From Sphingobacteriales bacterium (GTDB lineage Bacteria; Bacteroidota; Bacteroidia; Chitinophagales; UBA2359): a DNA stretch of 44,734 nucleotides. Below are positions 17,683 through 26,249 of the stretch, one piece after another (the stretch's first letter is position 1; each line of letters opens with the position of its first letter). Location: contig JADKCK010000052.1 in the NCBI GenBank assembly GCA_016718845.1, positions 1 through 44,734 on the forward strand, given 5' to 3'. A program made the position numbers and the translations under genes. The notes beneath the pieces were generated by a model. That model saw only the letters and a list, made by a program, of their open reading frames with translations, was not told the DNA's origin and ran no database searches.

Positions 17683-18441
17683 ATGAAAAAAATAATACTT
17701 TTATTAGCTTGTTTTTCCATAGCTTTATCGTCTTTTGGTCAAAAACAACAAGACATTTACAGTAAAACAATCGACGAAATTAACTGCAAAGCCACCAAAA
17801 CACTATTGGGTGCCTATAACCGAGCTGTAGCAGCTCGTAGCATACAAATTTGCACCTACGACGAAATACAATTAGGCGTTGAAAGGGTACAAGAAAATAA
17901 ATTAAAAGGTTATAAGCAAAAAATAGCTGATTTAGCAGCCGAAATTGATGCTTACAAAAACAAAGTATCCGACACCCAAAGCGATAAAGCTTATGCAGCA
18001 GCTTTCGAGGAGTTGAACGACATGATTTTGAACCGTTTTAGAAAAATGTGCGAGCAAGACCAAGCCGCAGCACCCGAAGTATGCCCCAATTTGGACTCGA
18101 AAGTATTGAGTTTACAGGGCGACCTAAACGACCTTTCGGACGAATCGCTTAAACAAATAAAACGCTATACAACCGGCGAAAAAACGCAAAGCACCAAACC
18201 TAAACCCGAAACAACAACAAAACCCGAAACAACAAACACTGCCACAAAAGCCACCGAAGATACAACCGAAGAATCGGCAGATAGCAGCGGTATGGGCGGT
18301 TTTACCACTACTTTTGTTTTTTTATTGATTATTGCATTAGCTGCCGTTTGTGGTTGGTTGTACAAAGAGGTAAACGATTTGAAAGAACAAGTAGAAGATT
18401 TAAAAACATTGGTAAATATACTAAACAAACAAAAAAGTTAA
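17683..18441 (+). CDS. Exported coiled-coil protein with single transmembrane helix, unknown function
   Basis: I do not recognise a named family. The start at 17683 is preferred over the in-frame codon at 17578 because it gives a signal peptide (MKKIILLLACFSIALSSFGQ) and lies downstream of a promoter box. The 252-residue product has a helical Lys/Glu-rich region with several Cys (about 25-165), a Thr/Lys/Pro-rich linker with repeated KPET (about 168-205), a hydrophobic helix (FVFLLIIALAAVCGWLY, about 215-235) and a short C-terminal coiled coil (LKEQVEDLKTL). It is probably anchored in the inner membrane with a periplasmic helical domain. It lies alone between xth-aat and hemB. Confidence 0.75.
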   Translation: MKKIILLLACFSIALSSFGQKQQDIYSKTIDEINCKATKTLLGAYNRAVAARSIQICTYDEIQLGVERVQENKLKGYKQKIADLAAEIDAYKNKVSDTQSDKAYAAAFEELNDMILNRFRKMCEQDQAAAPEVCPNLDSKVLSLQGDLNDLSDESLKQIKRYTTGEKTQSTKPKPETTTKPETTNTATKATEDTTEESADSSGMGGFTTTFVFLLIIALAAVCGWLYKEVNDLKEQVEDLKTLVNILNKQKS

Positions 18442-18748
18442 ACGCCAAATTAACCACCCTAAAAACTAGCCCAACTACTTTTTTTTTGTAACCTTTTTTT
18501 TGCACAAAAAATAAAAAACACTTACCTCTCTAAATCGCTGATTATCAGATAGTTATACTTACATCGCCTAGTTGTAAATAAATTTAAATAAGCACATAGT
18601 TTTGTCATTATGGTATAAATAGTAAAAAAAATGGCAAAAATAACCTATTTTTGCCACCAAAATTACCCCATTTAATTGTTGGTTATTAGCCAAGTATCAA
18701 CTAAGCTTTATAACCCATCTATTTTTTATTATTTTTTTCGCACACACT
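18442..18748. other. AT-rich intergenic region upstream of hemB
   Basis: This 307-bp gap contains a TATTTTTG box (18646-18653) about 95 nt before hemB, a possible -7 element without a clear -33 partner at the right distance. A short ctgattatcag palindrome lies near 18538-18548. No gene seen. Confidence 0.45.
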
Positions 18749-19717
18749 ATGTTATACCGACCACGACGACTGCGCCACAATACCCTTATCCGCGACATGG
18801 TTGCCGAAACGCACCTATCGCCCAATATGTTTATTTACCCGTATTTTGTAACCAAAGGCGAGGGTATCCGTCGCCCGATACAAGCTATGCCGGGCGTAAA
18901 TCATTTATCACCCGACGAATTAGTGCGCGATGTGGAGCATTCGCTTACTTTGGGTATTAACAAAATATTGTTGTTTGGCGTTGGCGACGAAAAAAGCGAA
19001 GACGCACATAGCTCGCACGACCATGCTAGCTCGGTGCCAACAGCCCTGCGCCGCCTACGTGCCGAGTTTGGCACCGACCTTTACATTGCCACCGACGTTT
19101 GCGTATGCGCCTATACCACACACGGACACTGCGGCATACTTGCCAACGACCAAGTACTCAACGACCCAAGTGTAACCCTACTGGCTAAAATGGCACTTAC
19201 ACATGCCGAAGCAGGCGCCGATATGGTTGCCCCCTCGGATATGATGGACGGACGAATTGGCGCCATACGCAATTTACTTGACCTAAACGGATTTAGCCAC
19301 ACTAGTATTATGTCGTATGCCATAAAATACGCATCGGCTTATTATGGTCCTTTTCGCGAAGCAGCCGACTCATCGCCACAAAAAGGCGACCGCAAAGGCT
19401 ATCAAATGGATTTCAGAAACCAGCGCGAAGCCATCCGAGAGGCTCAACTCGACGAAAAAGAAGGAGCCGATGTGCTAATGGTTAAACCTGCCTTGGCGTA
19501 TCTCGACATCATCCGTCAGTTGCGCGAAAATACTACCTTGCCTGTGGCTTGTTATAATGTATCGGGCGAGTATAGCATGGTTAAATATGCTGCACAACAA
19601 GGTTTAGTTGATGAACAAAAAATAGTAATGGAAAATATGTATGCTTTTGCTCGGGCAGGTGCAAACATTATCATTACCTATCATGCCAAAGATATATTGG
19701 CTAATAAATGGATGTAA
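18749..19717 (+). CDS. hemB: Delta-aminolevulinic acid dehydratase (porphobilinogen synthase)
   Basis: Condenses two 5-aminolevulinate molecules to porphobilinogen, the second common step of heme and other tetrapyrrole synthesis; cytoplasmic. The 322-residue protein has the zinc-type cysteine cluster C118, C120 and C128 in DVCVCAYTTHGHCG, and the two active-site lysines, K193 in SYAIKYASAYYGPFR and K246 in LMVKPALAYLD. VAPSDMMDGR at 160-169 and CYNVSGEY near 268-275 also match. The three-Cys motif marks the Zn-dependent class. Length is normal and the gene looks intact. The neighbours are not heme genes, so it seems to be transcribed alone. Confidence 0.97.
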   Translation: MLYRPRRLRHNTLIRDMVAETHLSPNMFIYPYFVTKGEGIRRPIQAMPGVNHLSPDELVRDVEHSLTLGINKILLFGVGDEKSEDAHSSHDHASSVPTALRRLRAEFGTDLYIATDVCVCAYTTHGHCGILANDQVLNDPSVTLLAKMALTHAEAGADMVAPSDMMDGRIGAIRNLLDLNGFSHTSIMSYAIKYASAYYGPFREAADSSPQKGDRKGYQMDFRNQREAIREAQLDEKEGADVLMVKPALAYLDIIRQLRENTTLPVACYNVSGEYSMVKYAAQQGLVDEQKIVMENMYAFARAGANIIITYHAKDILANKWM

Positions 19718-19774
19718 CCAAACCTAGCTAAAAATTTGTTAAGTCAACAATTTTATAGCTTACCCACCCAACAC

Positions 19775-19880
19775 AAGGTTTGCGCTTGCCCCGCTTAACG
19801 CGGAATATGTCTTTTTTGGGGGTGATGTTTGGCACTCCCTAATTTGCTAAGTAGGTGGCACCCCCAGTGCACTGTTAGCG
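19775..19880 (+). repeat. Dispersed palindromic repeat family A, copy 1
   Basis: About 105 bp closely similar to 26082-26175 and 30357-30465, same orientation. The conserved core has ccccgcttaacgcggaatatgtc, where ccgc/gcgg can pair, then gggggtgatg, ggcactccctaa and ggtggcaccccc, where ggggtg and caccccc can close a larger stem. All three copies are intergenic. It is a REP-like or small non-autonomous element; function unknown. Confidence 0.8.
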
Positions 19881-19950
19881 CATAACCAAACGCAGCCTAA
19901 ACTACCTTACAAAAACACGCATAATAACCCAAATCAACGCCCAAGCTACT

Positions 19951-20022
19951 GCCCGAAGAGCGGCGTGAAGTCCGCCAACTGCGGACGGTGTTTTTTTGAC
20001 AGGCAGAAAACCGTGACTACAT
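19951..20022 (+). repeat. Dispersed repeat family B, copy 2
   Basis: About 70 bp related to 15587-15655. It contains cccgaagagcggcgtgaag, a perfect hairpin gtccgc-caact-gcggac (19970-19986), a run of T's and caggcagaaaaccgtgac. Same orientation as copy 1. Confidence 0.6.
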
Positions 20023-20111
20023 GGGTTGTAAGTAGGTTTTGAGGCAAAACCTATTTTTCACCAAAAAAAAATTCTTTCAGCAGTTGCTCAAAAACCATCA
20101 AACTATATTTT

Positions 20112-20474
20112 ATGTCAAAAAAAACATTGATATTGGGTGCTACTACCAACCCCAGCCGTTATGCATATTTGGCTGCTAATAAATTGGTTGCTCATCATCA
20201 CGAAATTGTTTTGGTGGGGATAAAACCGGGCGTAGTAGCAGGTGCAACCATTCATATCGATTTACCAACGCCCACCGATATTGATACGGTAACGCTTTAC
20301 TTAAACCCCGAGCGACAAAAGGCGTATTACGATTATTTGTTATCGTTGCATCCTAAACGCATTATTTTTAATCCAGGAACCGAAAACGACGAATTGACTG
20401 CCTTGGCACAACAAAATGGCATAGCCACCGAAGAGGCTTGTACCTTGGTGTTGCTTAGTTTAAATGAGTATTAA
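20112..20474 (+). CDS. CoA-binding domain protein (YccU-like)
   Basis: A 120-residue stand-alone Rossmann-fold CoA-binding protein (CoA_binding_2 type). It shows the N-terminal nucleotide-binding strand LILGATTNPSRYAYLA, the core VLVGIKPG, the strand FNPGTENDEL near residues 89-98 and the terminal EEACTLVLLS. Members of this family bind CoA or acyl-CoA in vitro; the cellular role is not established. It is followed by a strong terminator and faces the convergent WG/caspase gene. Intact. Confidence 0.9.
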   Translation: MSKKTLILGATTNPSRYAYLAANKLVAHHHEIVLVGIKPGVVAGATIHIDLPTPTDIDTVTLYLNPERQKAYYDYLLSLHPKRIIFNPGTENDELTALAQQNGIATEEACTLVLLSLNEY

Positions 20475-20485
20475 TTTTTTACCAT

Positions 20486-20523
20486 AAAAAAAGCCCAAAC
20501 CTTTAAAGGTTTGGGCTTTTTTT
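20486..20523. terminator. Bidirectional intrinsic terminator
   Basis: Perfect palindrome: aaaaaaagcccaaaccttt paired with aaaggtttgggcttttttt (20486-20504 / 20505-20523), T-rich in both directions. It sits between two convergent genes ending at 20474 and 20536 and can serve both. Confidence 0.92.
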
Positions 20524-20535
20524 TTGTGGTGTTAG

Positions 20536-22836
20536 TTATTTTTTGGGTAATACAAAAATAGGTATTGGCTCGGCATTTTTAAGGTGCGACCTTGGGTTTT
20601 GTTCGCCATTGGTTATTTTTTTCACTACGCTGCTTATGTAGCTTTCTAGCTCGTCGGTATAAATAAAGCCATCGTGGTTTGGGTCGGCAATAACTGGTTT
20701 GTTTTTAAAATCGGTGTATTCTTTTTGGTTAAAACAGCCAATTATAGCTTCGGTAAAGGCTCCGTTTTGCCATTCGTGGCGTTCTTGCGACAATTGCTTT
20801 GAGTTGCTAGATGCATAGAAATACACCCCTTTGCCTCCGCTTAAAGTAGCTTGAAGGTCTCGGACTACCATATCTGTTTCTGACATACCTGCTTTCATGG
20901 CTGTCAAGTCTTTTTCCATGCCTGCTTTTGCGCTGTGGCAAGCATCCATTAATTGAATAACGGTTCCGTCAAATTCGTTGATGCGTTCTACTAGCCATTG
21001 GTTAGATAATCCGTTTACGGATAGCAATTCTAAGCCGGGGTCGGTATTGTATACGCGCAGATAAAATTGGTTGTCAGAGCCTATTTCGCCGTGTGTGGAT
21101 ATAAAGAACAAGAAAATATCGTTTTTAGAGACGATTTTTTTCATGTTTAGTATTGTTTTTTGGATATTTTCGCGGGTAGCTTCTTCGTTGGTTAGCGTTT
21201 CTACGGTTATGTCGCCAAATATGCGTTGGTCTTCGGGCATATTACGTTGTTCCAAAAACATTTTGCTAATATCTATAGCGTCGTTGTCGGCATAGTTAAT
21301 GTTGTAGTTGGTGTCTAAAAACTCGGCTATACCTACGGTTAATATATATAAATTAGGTTTTTTATTATTTGCAAAGGTTGGTTTATAGTTAATTATTATT
21401 GGTTGAGATTGATTAGTAGCATTTTGGTTGCTTACTTTTATGTATACTACATTATTGCCTTCTTTTAGTTTAACGCTGCCCGATATGTTGGTTGTTTTCC
21501 CATTTTTTTTGATGGTGGTAGTAGTGCCTTTTTTGTTTAACTCTTCGTATATATTATTATTCACAACAATGGTATAGTCTATTATATCCGATACAGATAT
21601 AACGTTATAGCTATATATAAAATCAGCGGTTTTAGCTTCAATATTTTTTGAGGTAGGTTGTAGTGTTTCGATGATTGGGGTTTCGGCGTATATATAAGGT
21701 TTTGCCTTTTGGAACGAGCCACAAGCGGCATAAGTTGGCTGTATGGTGTAGGTTCCGTTGGGGTTTATATAGCCATATTTGCTATTAACTTGCACGGCTG
21801 CCAGTCCTTCGGAGAATTCGAATACCCAATTAAAGTTTTGCGGGCTAATTATTTTTCCGTTGGCATCTACAAAATTATATTTTCCGTCTATTTGTACTTT
21901 TGCTAAGTTGTTTTTGAAAGGTTCGGCGTTTTCGAATTGTGGTGGTATTACCCATTCGCCTTTGGTGTTTATGTAACCAAATTGCCCGTTTTCGCTTACG
22001 GCTGCCAAGTTTTCGGAGAAGTGGTTAGCTGCCTCGTAAATGGGTGGTATTATAAAATCTCCTTTTGTGTTAATAAATCCATAGCGTTTTTTATCGGGGC
22101 TTAATACACTAGCCAAATACTGCGAAAACGGACCAACGGCTTTGTATTGTGGGTTAATAACCCATTTGCCTTTATTGTTTACGTATCCGTAGGTATTGTT
22201 TTTAGACACTACTGCCAAGCCTTCCGAAAAGTAGGAAGAAGCATGATCGCACTCGGGTAGTGGTACTATGTTGCTATTACGGTCTATATATTGCCACTCT
22301 TTGTTTTCGGACACTAAAGCAAGCCCTTCTGCAAAGTCAAATGCTTCGTCGAAATGCAACGGAACGGCAACATTGCCTTGTTCGTTGATAAAGCCATAAT
22401 GTCCATTTTTTAACACCAATGCCATGCCTTCCGAAAAGTCGTTGGCGCTATCAAATTGTGGTTCTATTATCCATTGTCCGCCCGAGTTAATGTATCCCCA
22501 CAAGTTATTTTTGCGCGCACGGGCAAAGCCATTAACAAAATTGTAGGCATCTTCGTATTGTGCATCTATGGTCATTTGGCCTGTTGCGTCAATGTATCCC
22601 CATTTATTATTTAGTTGTACGGCTGCCAAGTTTTCCGAAAATTCGTTGGCAAATTGATAAGTAGGTTTTACTAGCCATTTACCTGCTTGGTCAATGTATC
22701 CCCATTTGTTTGCGTCTTTGGCGGGGGCTATTAAAATGCTGGAAGTTTGGGCAAAACTGTTGTTTGCCCATAGTAAAGCGATAACAATGTATAGGTTAAA
22801 ACGAAACAGCAAGTTAAATAAAGTATTTGTTTTCAT
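20536..22836 (-). CDS. Secreted WG-repeat protein with C-terminal caspase-like (C14) domain
   Basis: A 766-residue protein with an N-terminal signal or anchor helix (residues about 12-30, ending SFAQ). About ten WG repeats of 34 residues follow (about 44-383; for example WGYIDATGQ with FSEGLAAV). A beta-rich linker covers about 400-487. A caspase-like peptidase domain (about 494-700) has the catalytic His in ISTHG (H582) and Cys in LMDACHSA (C633). Both catalytic residues are present, and the ENGAFTE-type motif is seen as WQNGAFTEAI. Near 719-733 an acidic DPNHDGFIYTDEL segment could bind calcium. Orthocaspases of this kind cleave after basic residues and act in stress or cell-death responses; here the substrate is unknown. 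A promoter lies upstream, and the gene stands alone between mazG and a terminator. Confidence 0.9.
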   Translation of the reverse strand: MKTNTLFNLLFRFNLYIVIALLWANNSFAQTSSILIAPAKDANKWGYIDQAGKWLVKPTYQFANEFSENLAAVQLNNKWGYIDATGQMTIDAQYEDAYNFVNGFARARKNNLWGYINSGGQWIIEPQFDSANDFSEGMALVLKNGHYGFINEQGNVAVPLHFDEAFDFAEGLALVSENKEWQYIDRNSNIVPLPECDHASSYFSEGLAVVSKNNTYGYVNNKGKWVINPQYKAVGPFSQYLASVLSPDKKRYGFINTKGDFIIPPIYEAANHFSENLAAVSENGQFGYINTKGEWVIPPQFENAEPFKNNLAKVQIDGKYNFVDANGKIISPQNFNWVFEFSEGLAAVQVNSKYGYINPNGTYTIQPTYAACGSFQKAKPYIYAETPIIETLQPTSKNIEAKTADFIYSYNVISVSDIIDYTIVVNNNIYEELNKKGTTTTIKKNGKTTNISGSVKLKEGNNVVYIKVSNQNATNQSQPIIINYKPTFANNKKPNLYILTVGIAEFLDTNYNINYADNDAIDISKMFLEQRNMPEDQRIFGDITVETLTNEEATRENIQKTILNMKKIVSKNDIFLFFISTHGEIGSDNQFYLRVYNTDPGLELLSVNGLSNQWLVERINEFDGTVIQLMDACHSAKAGMEKDLTAMKAGMSETDMVVRDLQATLSGGKGVYFYASSNSKQLSQERHEWQNGAFTEAIIGCFNQKEYTDFKNKPVIADPNHDGFIYTDELESYISSVVKKITNGEQNPRSHLKNAEPIPIFVLPKK

Positions 22837-22930
22837 GAAATAGCATATAAAGGGTTGGGTAATTATTAATGCTCAAATATTGTACCAAATTGAAACAGAA
22901 AATTAATCAAGTTTGAGTATTAATTAGACT

Positions 22931-22960
22931 CAAAGATAGGTCAAAAAACACTAAAAGCAA
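22931..22960 (-). promoter_or_regulatory. Predicted promoter of the WG/caspase gene
   Basis: Minus-strand TATCTTTG (22931-22938) with TTG at 22958-22960 and 19 nt between, a good fit to the Bacteroidota consensus. The leader would be about 90 nt. Confidence 0.6.
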
Positions 22961-23249
22961 CAAAATAGCATTATATTATTGATAATTGATCAACATTTTA
23001 GTGCTGATTATTAGGCGATAATACATTACTTTTTAATTAAAACCGAGTACGTAACTACCTGACTATTAGTACATTATCAAAGCTTGTGCCAACTTGCACT
23101 AATCAAGTTAGTAACTTATTGTAAAGTTGCTTTTTTAGCCGATTAAGTAGGCTTAAAAATGGTTTTGGGGGGGCTAAAAAAGCGGGAAAACTTGATGTTT
23201 TAGTAGCCAATTTGGGTAGCATTATTTGTTTGGGGTTGCAAAAAAGGCT
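22961..23249. other. AT-rich spacer between mazG and the WG/caspase gene
   Basis: Apart from the promoter at 22931-22960, the 413-bp gap from 22837 to 23249 shows only AT-rich sequence. There is no repeat of family A or B, no clear terminator and no convincing open frame. Confidence 0.4.
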
Positions 23250-24035
23250 TTATCGAATATCTTTTTTTACTTCGTTCCAAATAGCGTCCATTTCTTCGAG
23301 GTTCATGTCTTTAAGGGCTTTACCTTTTTGGTTAGCAATTACTTCCATTGCCATAAACCGATTGATAAATTTAGTGTTTGTTTTTTCGAGGGCTCCTTCG
23401 GGGTCTACGTTAATAAAGCGGGCGTAATTGATAAGTGAAAACAGTACATCGCCAAATTCTTTTTCTATATGTTCTTGTTCGCCTATGTCTATTGCTTCGT
23501 GTAGTTCTTTCATTTCTTCTTCTACCTTTGCCCACACTTGCTCGGTGGTGTCCCATTCAAAGCCTACTTTTTTCGATTTTTCTTGTATTCGTATTGCCTT
23601 TATAACGGCAGGAAGGGCTTTAGGTACACCTTCGAGGGCAGATTTTTTGCCTTCTTTTAGTTTCAGTTGTTCCCAGTTTCGCTTTACTTCTTCTTCGTCG
23701 GCAACAACTACATCGCCATAAATGTGGGGGTGTCGGTGTTCCATTTTGTTGCATAGGTCGTTAATAACGCTGCCTATATCAAACTGTTGTTGTTCTTCGC
23801 CAATGCGTGCATAAAACACCAAGTGCAATAACACATCGCCTAATTCTTCTTTAATGCCTTTCATATCTTGTTGGGTAATGGCATCAGCAAGTTCGTAGGT
23901 TTCTTCGATGGTTAGCGGTCGTAGGCTTTCGAGGGTTTGTTTTTTGTCCCAAGGGCATTGCTCTCTAAGGGTGTTCATCATCACTAATAGGCGCTCAAAG
24001 GCAATTAGTTTTTCGGTTAGCTGTTCAACGTGCAT
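23250..24035 (-). CDS. mazG: Nucleoside triphosphate pyrophosphohydrolase MazG
   Basis: House-cleaning enzyme that hydrolyses (d)NTPs to the monophosphate and pyrophosphate; in E. coli it also affects ppGpp-linked survival. The frame is open back to 24182, but the start at 24035 (MHVEQLTEKL) is preferred: it gives the usual 261-residue length, and a TATCTTTG promoter box lies at 24078-24085, inside the longer version. Two MazG domains are visible. The first has CPWD, EETYELADAI (about 44-53) and EELGDVLLHL (63-72). The second has EEEMKELHEAI and EKEFGDVLFSLINYAR. The region with KVGFEWD between them is typical. Confidence 0.95.
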   Translation of the reverse strand: MHVEQLTEKLIAFERLLVMMNTLREQCPWDKKQTLESLRPLTIEETYELADAITQQDMKGIKEELGDVLLHLVFYARIGEEQQQFDIGSVINDLCNKMEHRHPHIYGDVVVADEEEVKRNWEQLKLKEGKKSALEGVPKALPAVIKAIRIQEKSKKVGFEWDTTEQVWAKVEEEMKELHEAIDIGEQEHIEKEFGDVLFSLINYARFINVDPEGALEKTNTKFINRFMAMEVIANQKGKALKDMNLEEMDAIWNEVKKDIR

Positions 24036-24077
24036 AGTTTGCTGGTATAGATTAGCGGTTGTATGTTGTTTTGAAGG

Positions 24078-24085
24078 CAAAGATA
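24078..24085 (-). promoter_or_regulatory. Predicted -7 box of mazG
   Basis: TATCTTTG on the minus strand matches TAnnTTTG. It predicts a transcript starting near 24071, about 35 nt before the ATG at 24035. No TTG is found at the ideal -33 spacing. Confidence 0.4.
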
Positions 24086-24237
24086 CTATTTTTTGGGCAA
24101 TTATTTGGCTTTTGTTGTTATTTTTGCCACATTTTTTGGTAATTTGACAATTAACAAACATTTGGTAGTGTTTATTTGACAAATAATTGCCCTATATTGT
24201 TTAGATAGCCTCTGCCCGAATATTTTTTTTCTTGGGT

Positions 24238-25815
24238 TTACTCTTTATTAAAGTCAACTTTTGTATATGAGGTGTTAAATGTTTGTTCTACTTCGGTTAG
24301 GGTGCCTAGTATTTTTTGGGCTTCGGTTTCCCAACGTGCTTGGTCGTTGGCACTTACATTGCGAAACGGGCAGTCTTTATCAACATTATTTTTAAAGTCC
24401 GAGTAAAAACTGCTCATTTGGTTAGATAGTTTATCATAGTCCACAACAAACATTTCTATTCGTTGAAACAATACGTCTAGTTCTTTTACCTGTCCTGTAA
24501 TTTGGTATTTATCAAACTGTTCTTTTTTGCCCAATAGGTTACTAAAATGGGTATGTATCTCGGTATCAAACTGCGAGTAGTTTTGGTTTTTGGTCAAATC
24601 GTCGATGGTATTTTTGTTGGCAACTACTTTGGCATATCGCAAATACTCAACGTATAACTCTAATATTTCGGTGTTTAGTTGTTTTGAGTTTTGGTAGATT
24701 TCGTAGATGCGTTTGTTCAATACCATATTTTTGTCGTTTTGTTCTTGTATAACATCAAAAAACTGGCGTGCTCGGTTATACAATTTCATACCATTGTTTT
24801 GTTCTTCTATCAATTTATCTTTTTTAAAACCCAATGCCTCTAGGCGCTCGGCGCTATAACCTTTTGTTATTAATCCTTTAAAATTATCTACAATACGGCT
24901 AATACCGCCGCCTGTAAATAAATCGCCAATGCCGGTGATAATATTTAGTGGGTTTTCGATTTTGCGGAAAAAATTGTCTATTTTGTTGCGCACTTGGTCG
25001 CCAAAAAACAGCGTATCAATGGGCTGCAATTTGGGCAATAGCGATTTGGTCATGCGTTGATACTCTTCGTATTGTGTGGGGTTTGATAACTGATTAAGGC
25101 TACCCAATGCCGATGCTGTACCCGACACAACTTTTAAAATATTGGTTTTGTCGTACAACATAGACAATGTTTTTATGCGTTTGTCGTAGGTATGTTCGTA
25201 GCTATCCACTAAGGTACGTGCATCGTCGTAGTTAGCACTTTCGAGCAGGTTTTTGAAATGTCGCTCGCGATCTACCCTATTTTTTTCTTCGGCAATTTCC
25301 GATTTTATTTTGGCTTCTACATCACCACTTATTTGCACTACATTTATATCATCTACATAAAGCACACTCCCCTCTCCTATCTTCTCGAACGATAGCCGAA
25401 TAAATGTACGGTCGAAAGCATTTATGGTTGATATTTTTGTGTCAAATATTTTATCATCTTGGGCAATATCTACCTTAAATGTTTCTATTTTTTTCCATGC
25501 CAATTCGTCGTCAAAATTGGCTATAGTGCTAGTTGATACGGTGATGTTCCAGCCGCCAGCGCCGCGAGCTTTTAGGCTAAACTCAATTTTACCTACCTTG
25601 CTTAGGGGCATTTGGTAGATAAGGTTGCCCGTTTCGGGAATTTTTAGGCTTTGTTTGCCGTTGCGGGCATAAGTGGTATCGGGCATAAACGAGTTAGCAA
25701 ACAACCAACCTGCTGGCACGCCATTGCTCTCAAAACCTTCGTTTATTAAATAAGATTGGGCAAAAACACCCATCGAGCAGCCAAACAGTAAAAAACTAAA
25801 CCAAAATATTTTCAT
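24238..25815 (-). CDS. Secreted protein with jelly-roll-like N-terminus and long helical region, unknown function
   Basis: The 525-residue product begins with a signal peptide (MKIFWFSFLLFGCSMGVFAQ). Residues about 21-165 look like a beta-sandwich of the kind that binds carbohydrate or mediates contacts (LINEGFESNGVPAGW, GWNITVST, FIRLSFEKIG, VLYVDDINVV). The remaining 350 residues are almost all charged and helical, with an Arg/Glu-rich stretch (EEKNRVDRERH) and a glycine-rich break (GIGDLFTGGGISR). LFGC could serve as a lipobox, but cleavage after VFAQ looks more likely. I do not recognise a family. It ends 203 nt upstream of the mazG start. Confidence 0.75.
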   Translation of the reverse strand: MKIFWFSFLLFGCSMGVFAQSYLINEGFESNGVPAGWLFANSFMPDTTYARNGKQSLKIPETGNLIYQMPLSKVGKIEFSLKARGAGGWNITVSTSTIANFDDELAWKKIETFKVDIAQDDKIFDTKISTINAFDRTFIRLSFEKIGEGSVLYVDDINVVQISGDVEAKIKSEIAEEKNRVDRERHFKNLLESANYDDARTLVDSYEHTYDKRIKTLSMLYDKTNILKVVSGTASALGSLNQLSNPTQYEEYQRMTKSLLPKLQPIDTLFFGDQVRNKIDNFFRKIENPLNIITGIGDLFTGGGISRIVDNFKGLITKGYSAERLEALGFKKDKLIEEQNNGMKLYNRARQFFDVIQEQNDKNMVLNKRIYEIYQNSKQLNTEILELYVEYLRYAKVVANKNTIDDLTKNQNYSQFDTEIHTHFSNLLGKKEQFDKYQITGQVKELDVLFQRIEMFVVDYDKLSNQMSSFYSDFKNNVDKDCPFRNVSANDQARWETEAQKILGTLTEVEQTFNTSYTKVDFNKE

Positions 25816-26249
25816 GCGATGTACAAATTTTTATTTTTTTGCAAAAATAACGCAAAAAGTTTGTTTATAGTTTGCAAAGTACCTATTTTTACACAAATAA
25901 AACGAGTTTTCTGGACAATGAACTCGCCTTACACAAAAAAGGGCACAAATTTTATAAATTAAACACGGATTGAAGAGATTTACCACCATTAATTTTAAAT
26001 CTTAAACAACCGTAATAATAGCCATTGCAAACTCAATGCCATCAAAAAAATACTACTATTTTAACAATGTTATCGGCAAAAGCACAGTTTGCGCCGCCCC
26101 GCTTGACGCGGAAAATGTCTTTTTGGGGGGTGATGATTGGCACTCCCTAACTCGACTAGTTGGTGGCACCCCCAGAAAAAAAGCAAGCGCATCAATAAAC
26201 CAACCATTTTTAAAAATAAATAATTTATAATCAATAATATTTAATTAAG
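25816..26249. other. Intergenic region with a dispersed repeat
   Basis: This 434-bp divergent gap contains a TATTTTTG box on the minus strand (25842-25849), possibly for the secreted-protein gene, and family A repeat copy 2 (26082-26175). A short open frame at 26036-26230 is only a translation of that repeat. Confidence 0.55.
26082..26175 (+). repeat. Dispersed palindromic repeat family A, copy 2
   Basis: Same element as at 19775 and 30357: ccccgcttgacgcgg, ggggggtgatg, ggcactccctaa and ggtggcaccccc. The apical part differs here (aactcgactagtt) but can still pair with itself (aact/agtt), which suggests that structure is kept. Confidence 0.8.

Larger units (their letters stand above)
19718..20111. 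other. Intergenic region carrying two dispersed repeats
   Basis: This 394-bp gap between hemB and the CoA-binding protein gene is mostly filled by one copy each of repeat families A (19775-19880) and B (19951-20022). No gene is apparent. Confidence 0.6.

Noticed and set aside
24036..24182. Longer mazG N-terminus
   Set aside because: The extra 49 residues are lysine/asparagine-rich, not seen in MazG, and contain the predicted promoter.
26036..26230. 64-codon plus-strand frame
   Set aside because: It translates dispersed repeat family A and has no homologous protein character.
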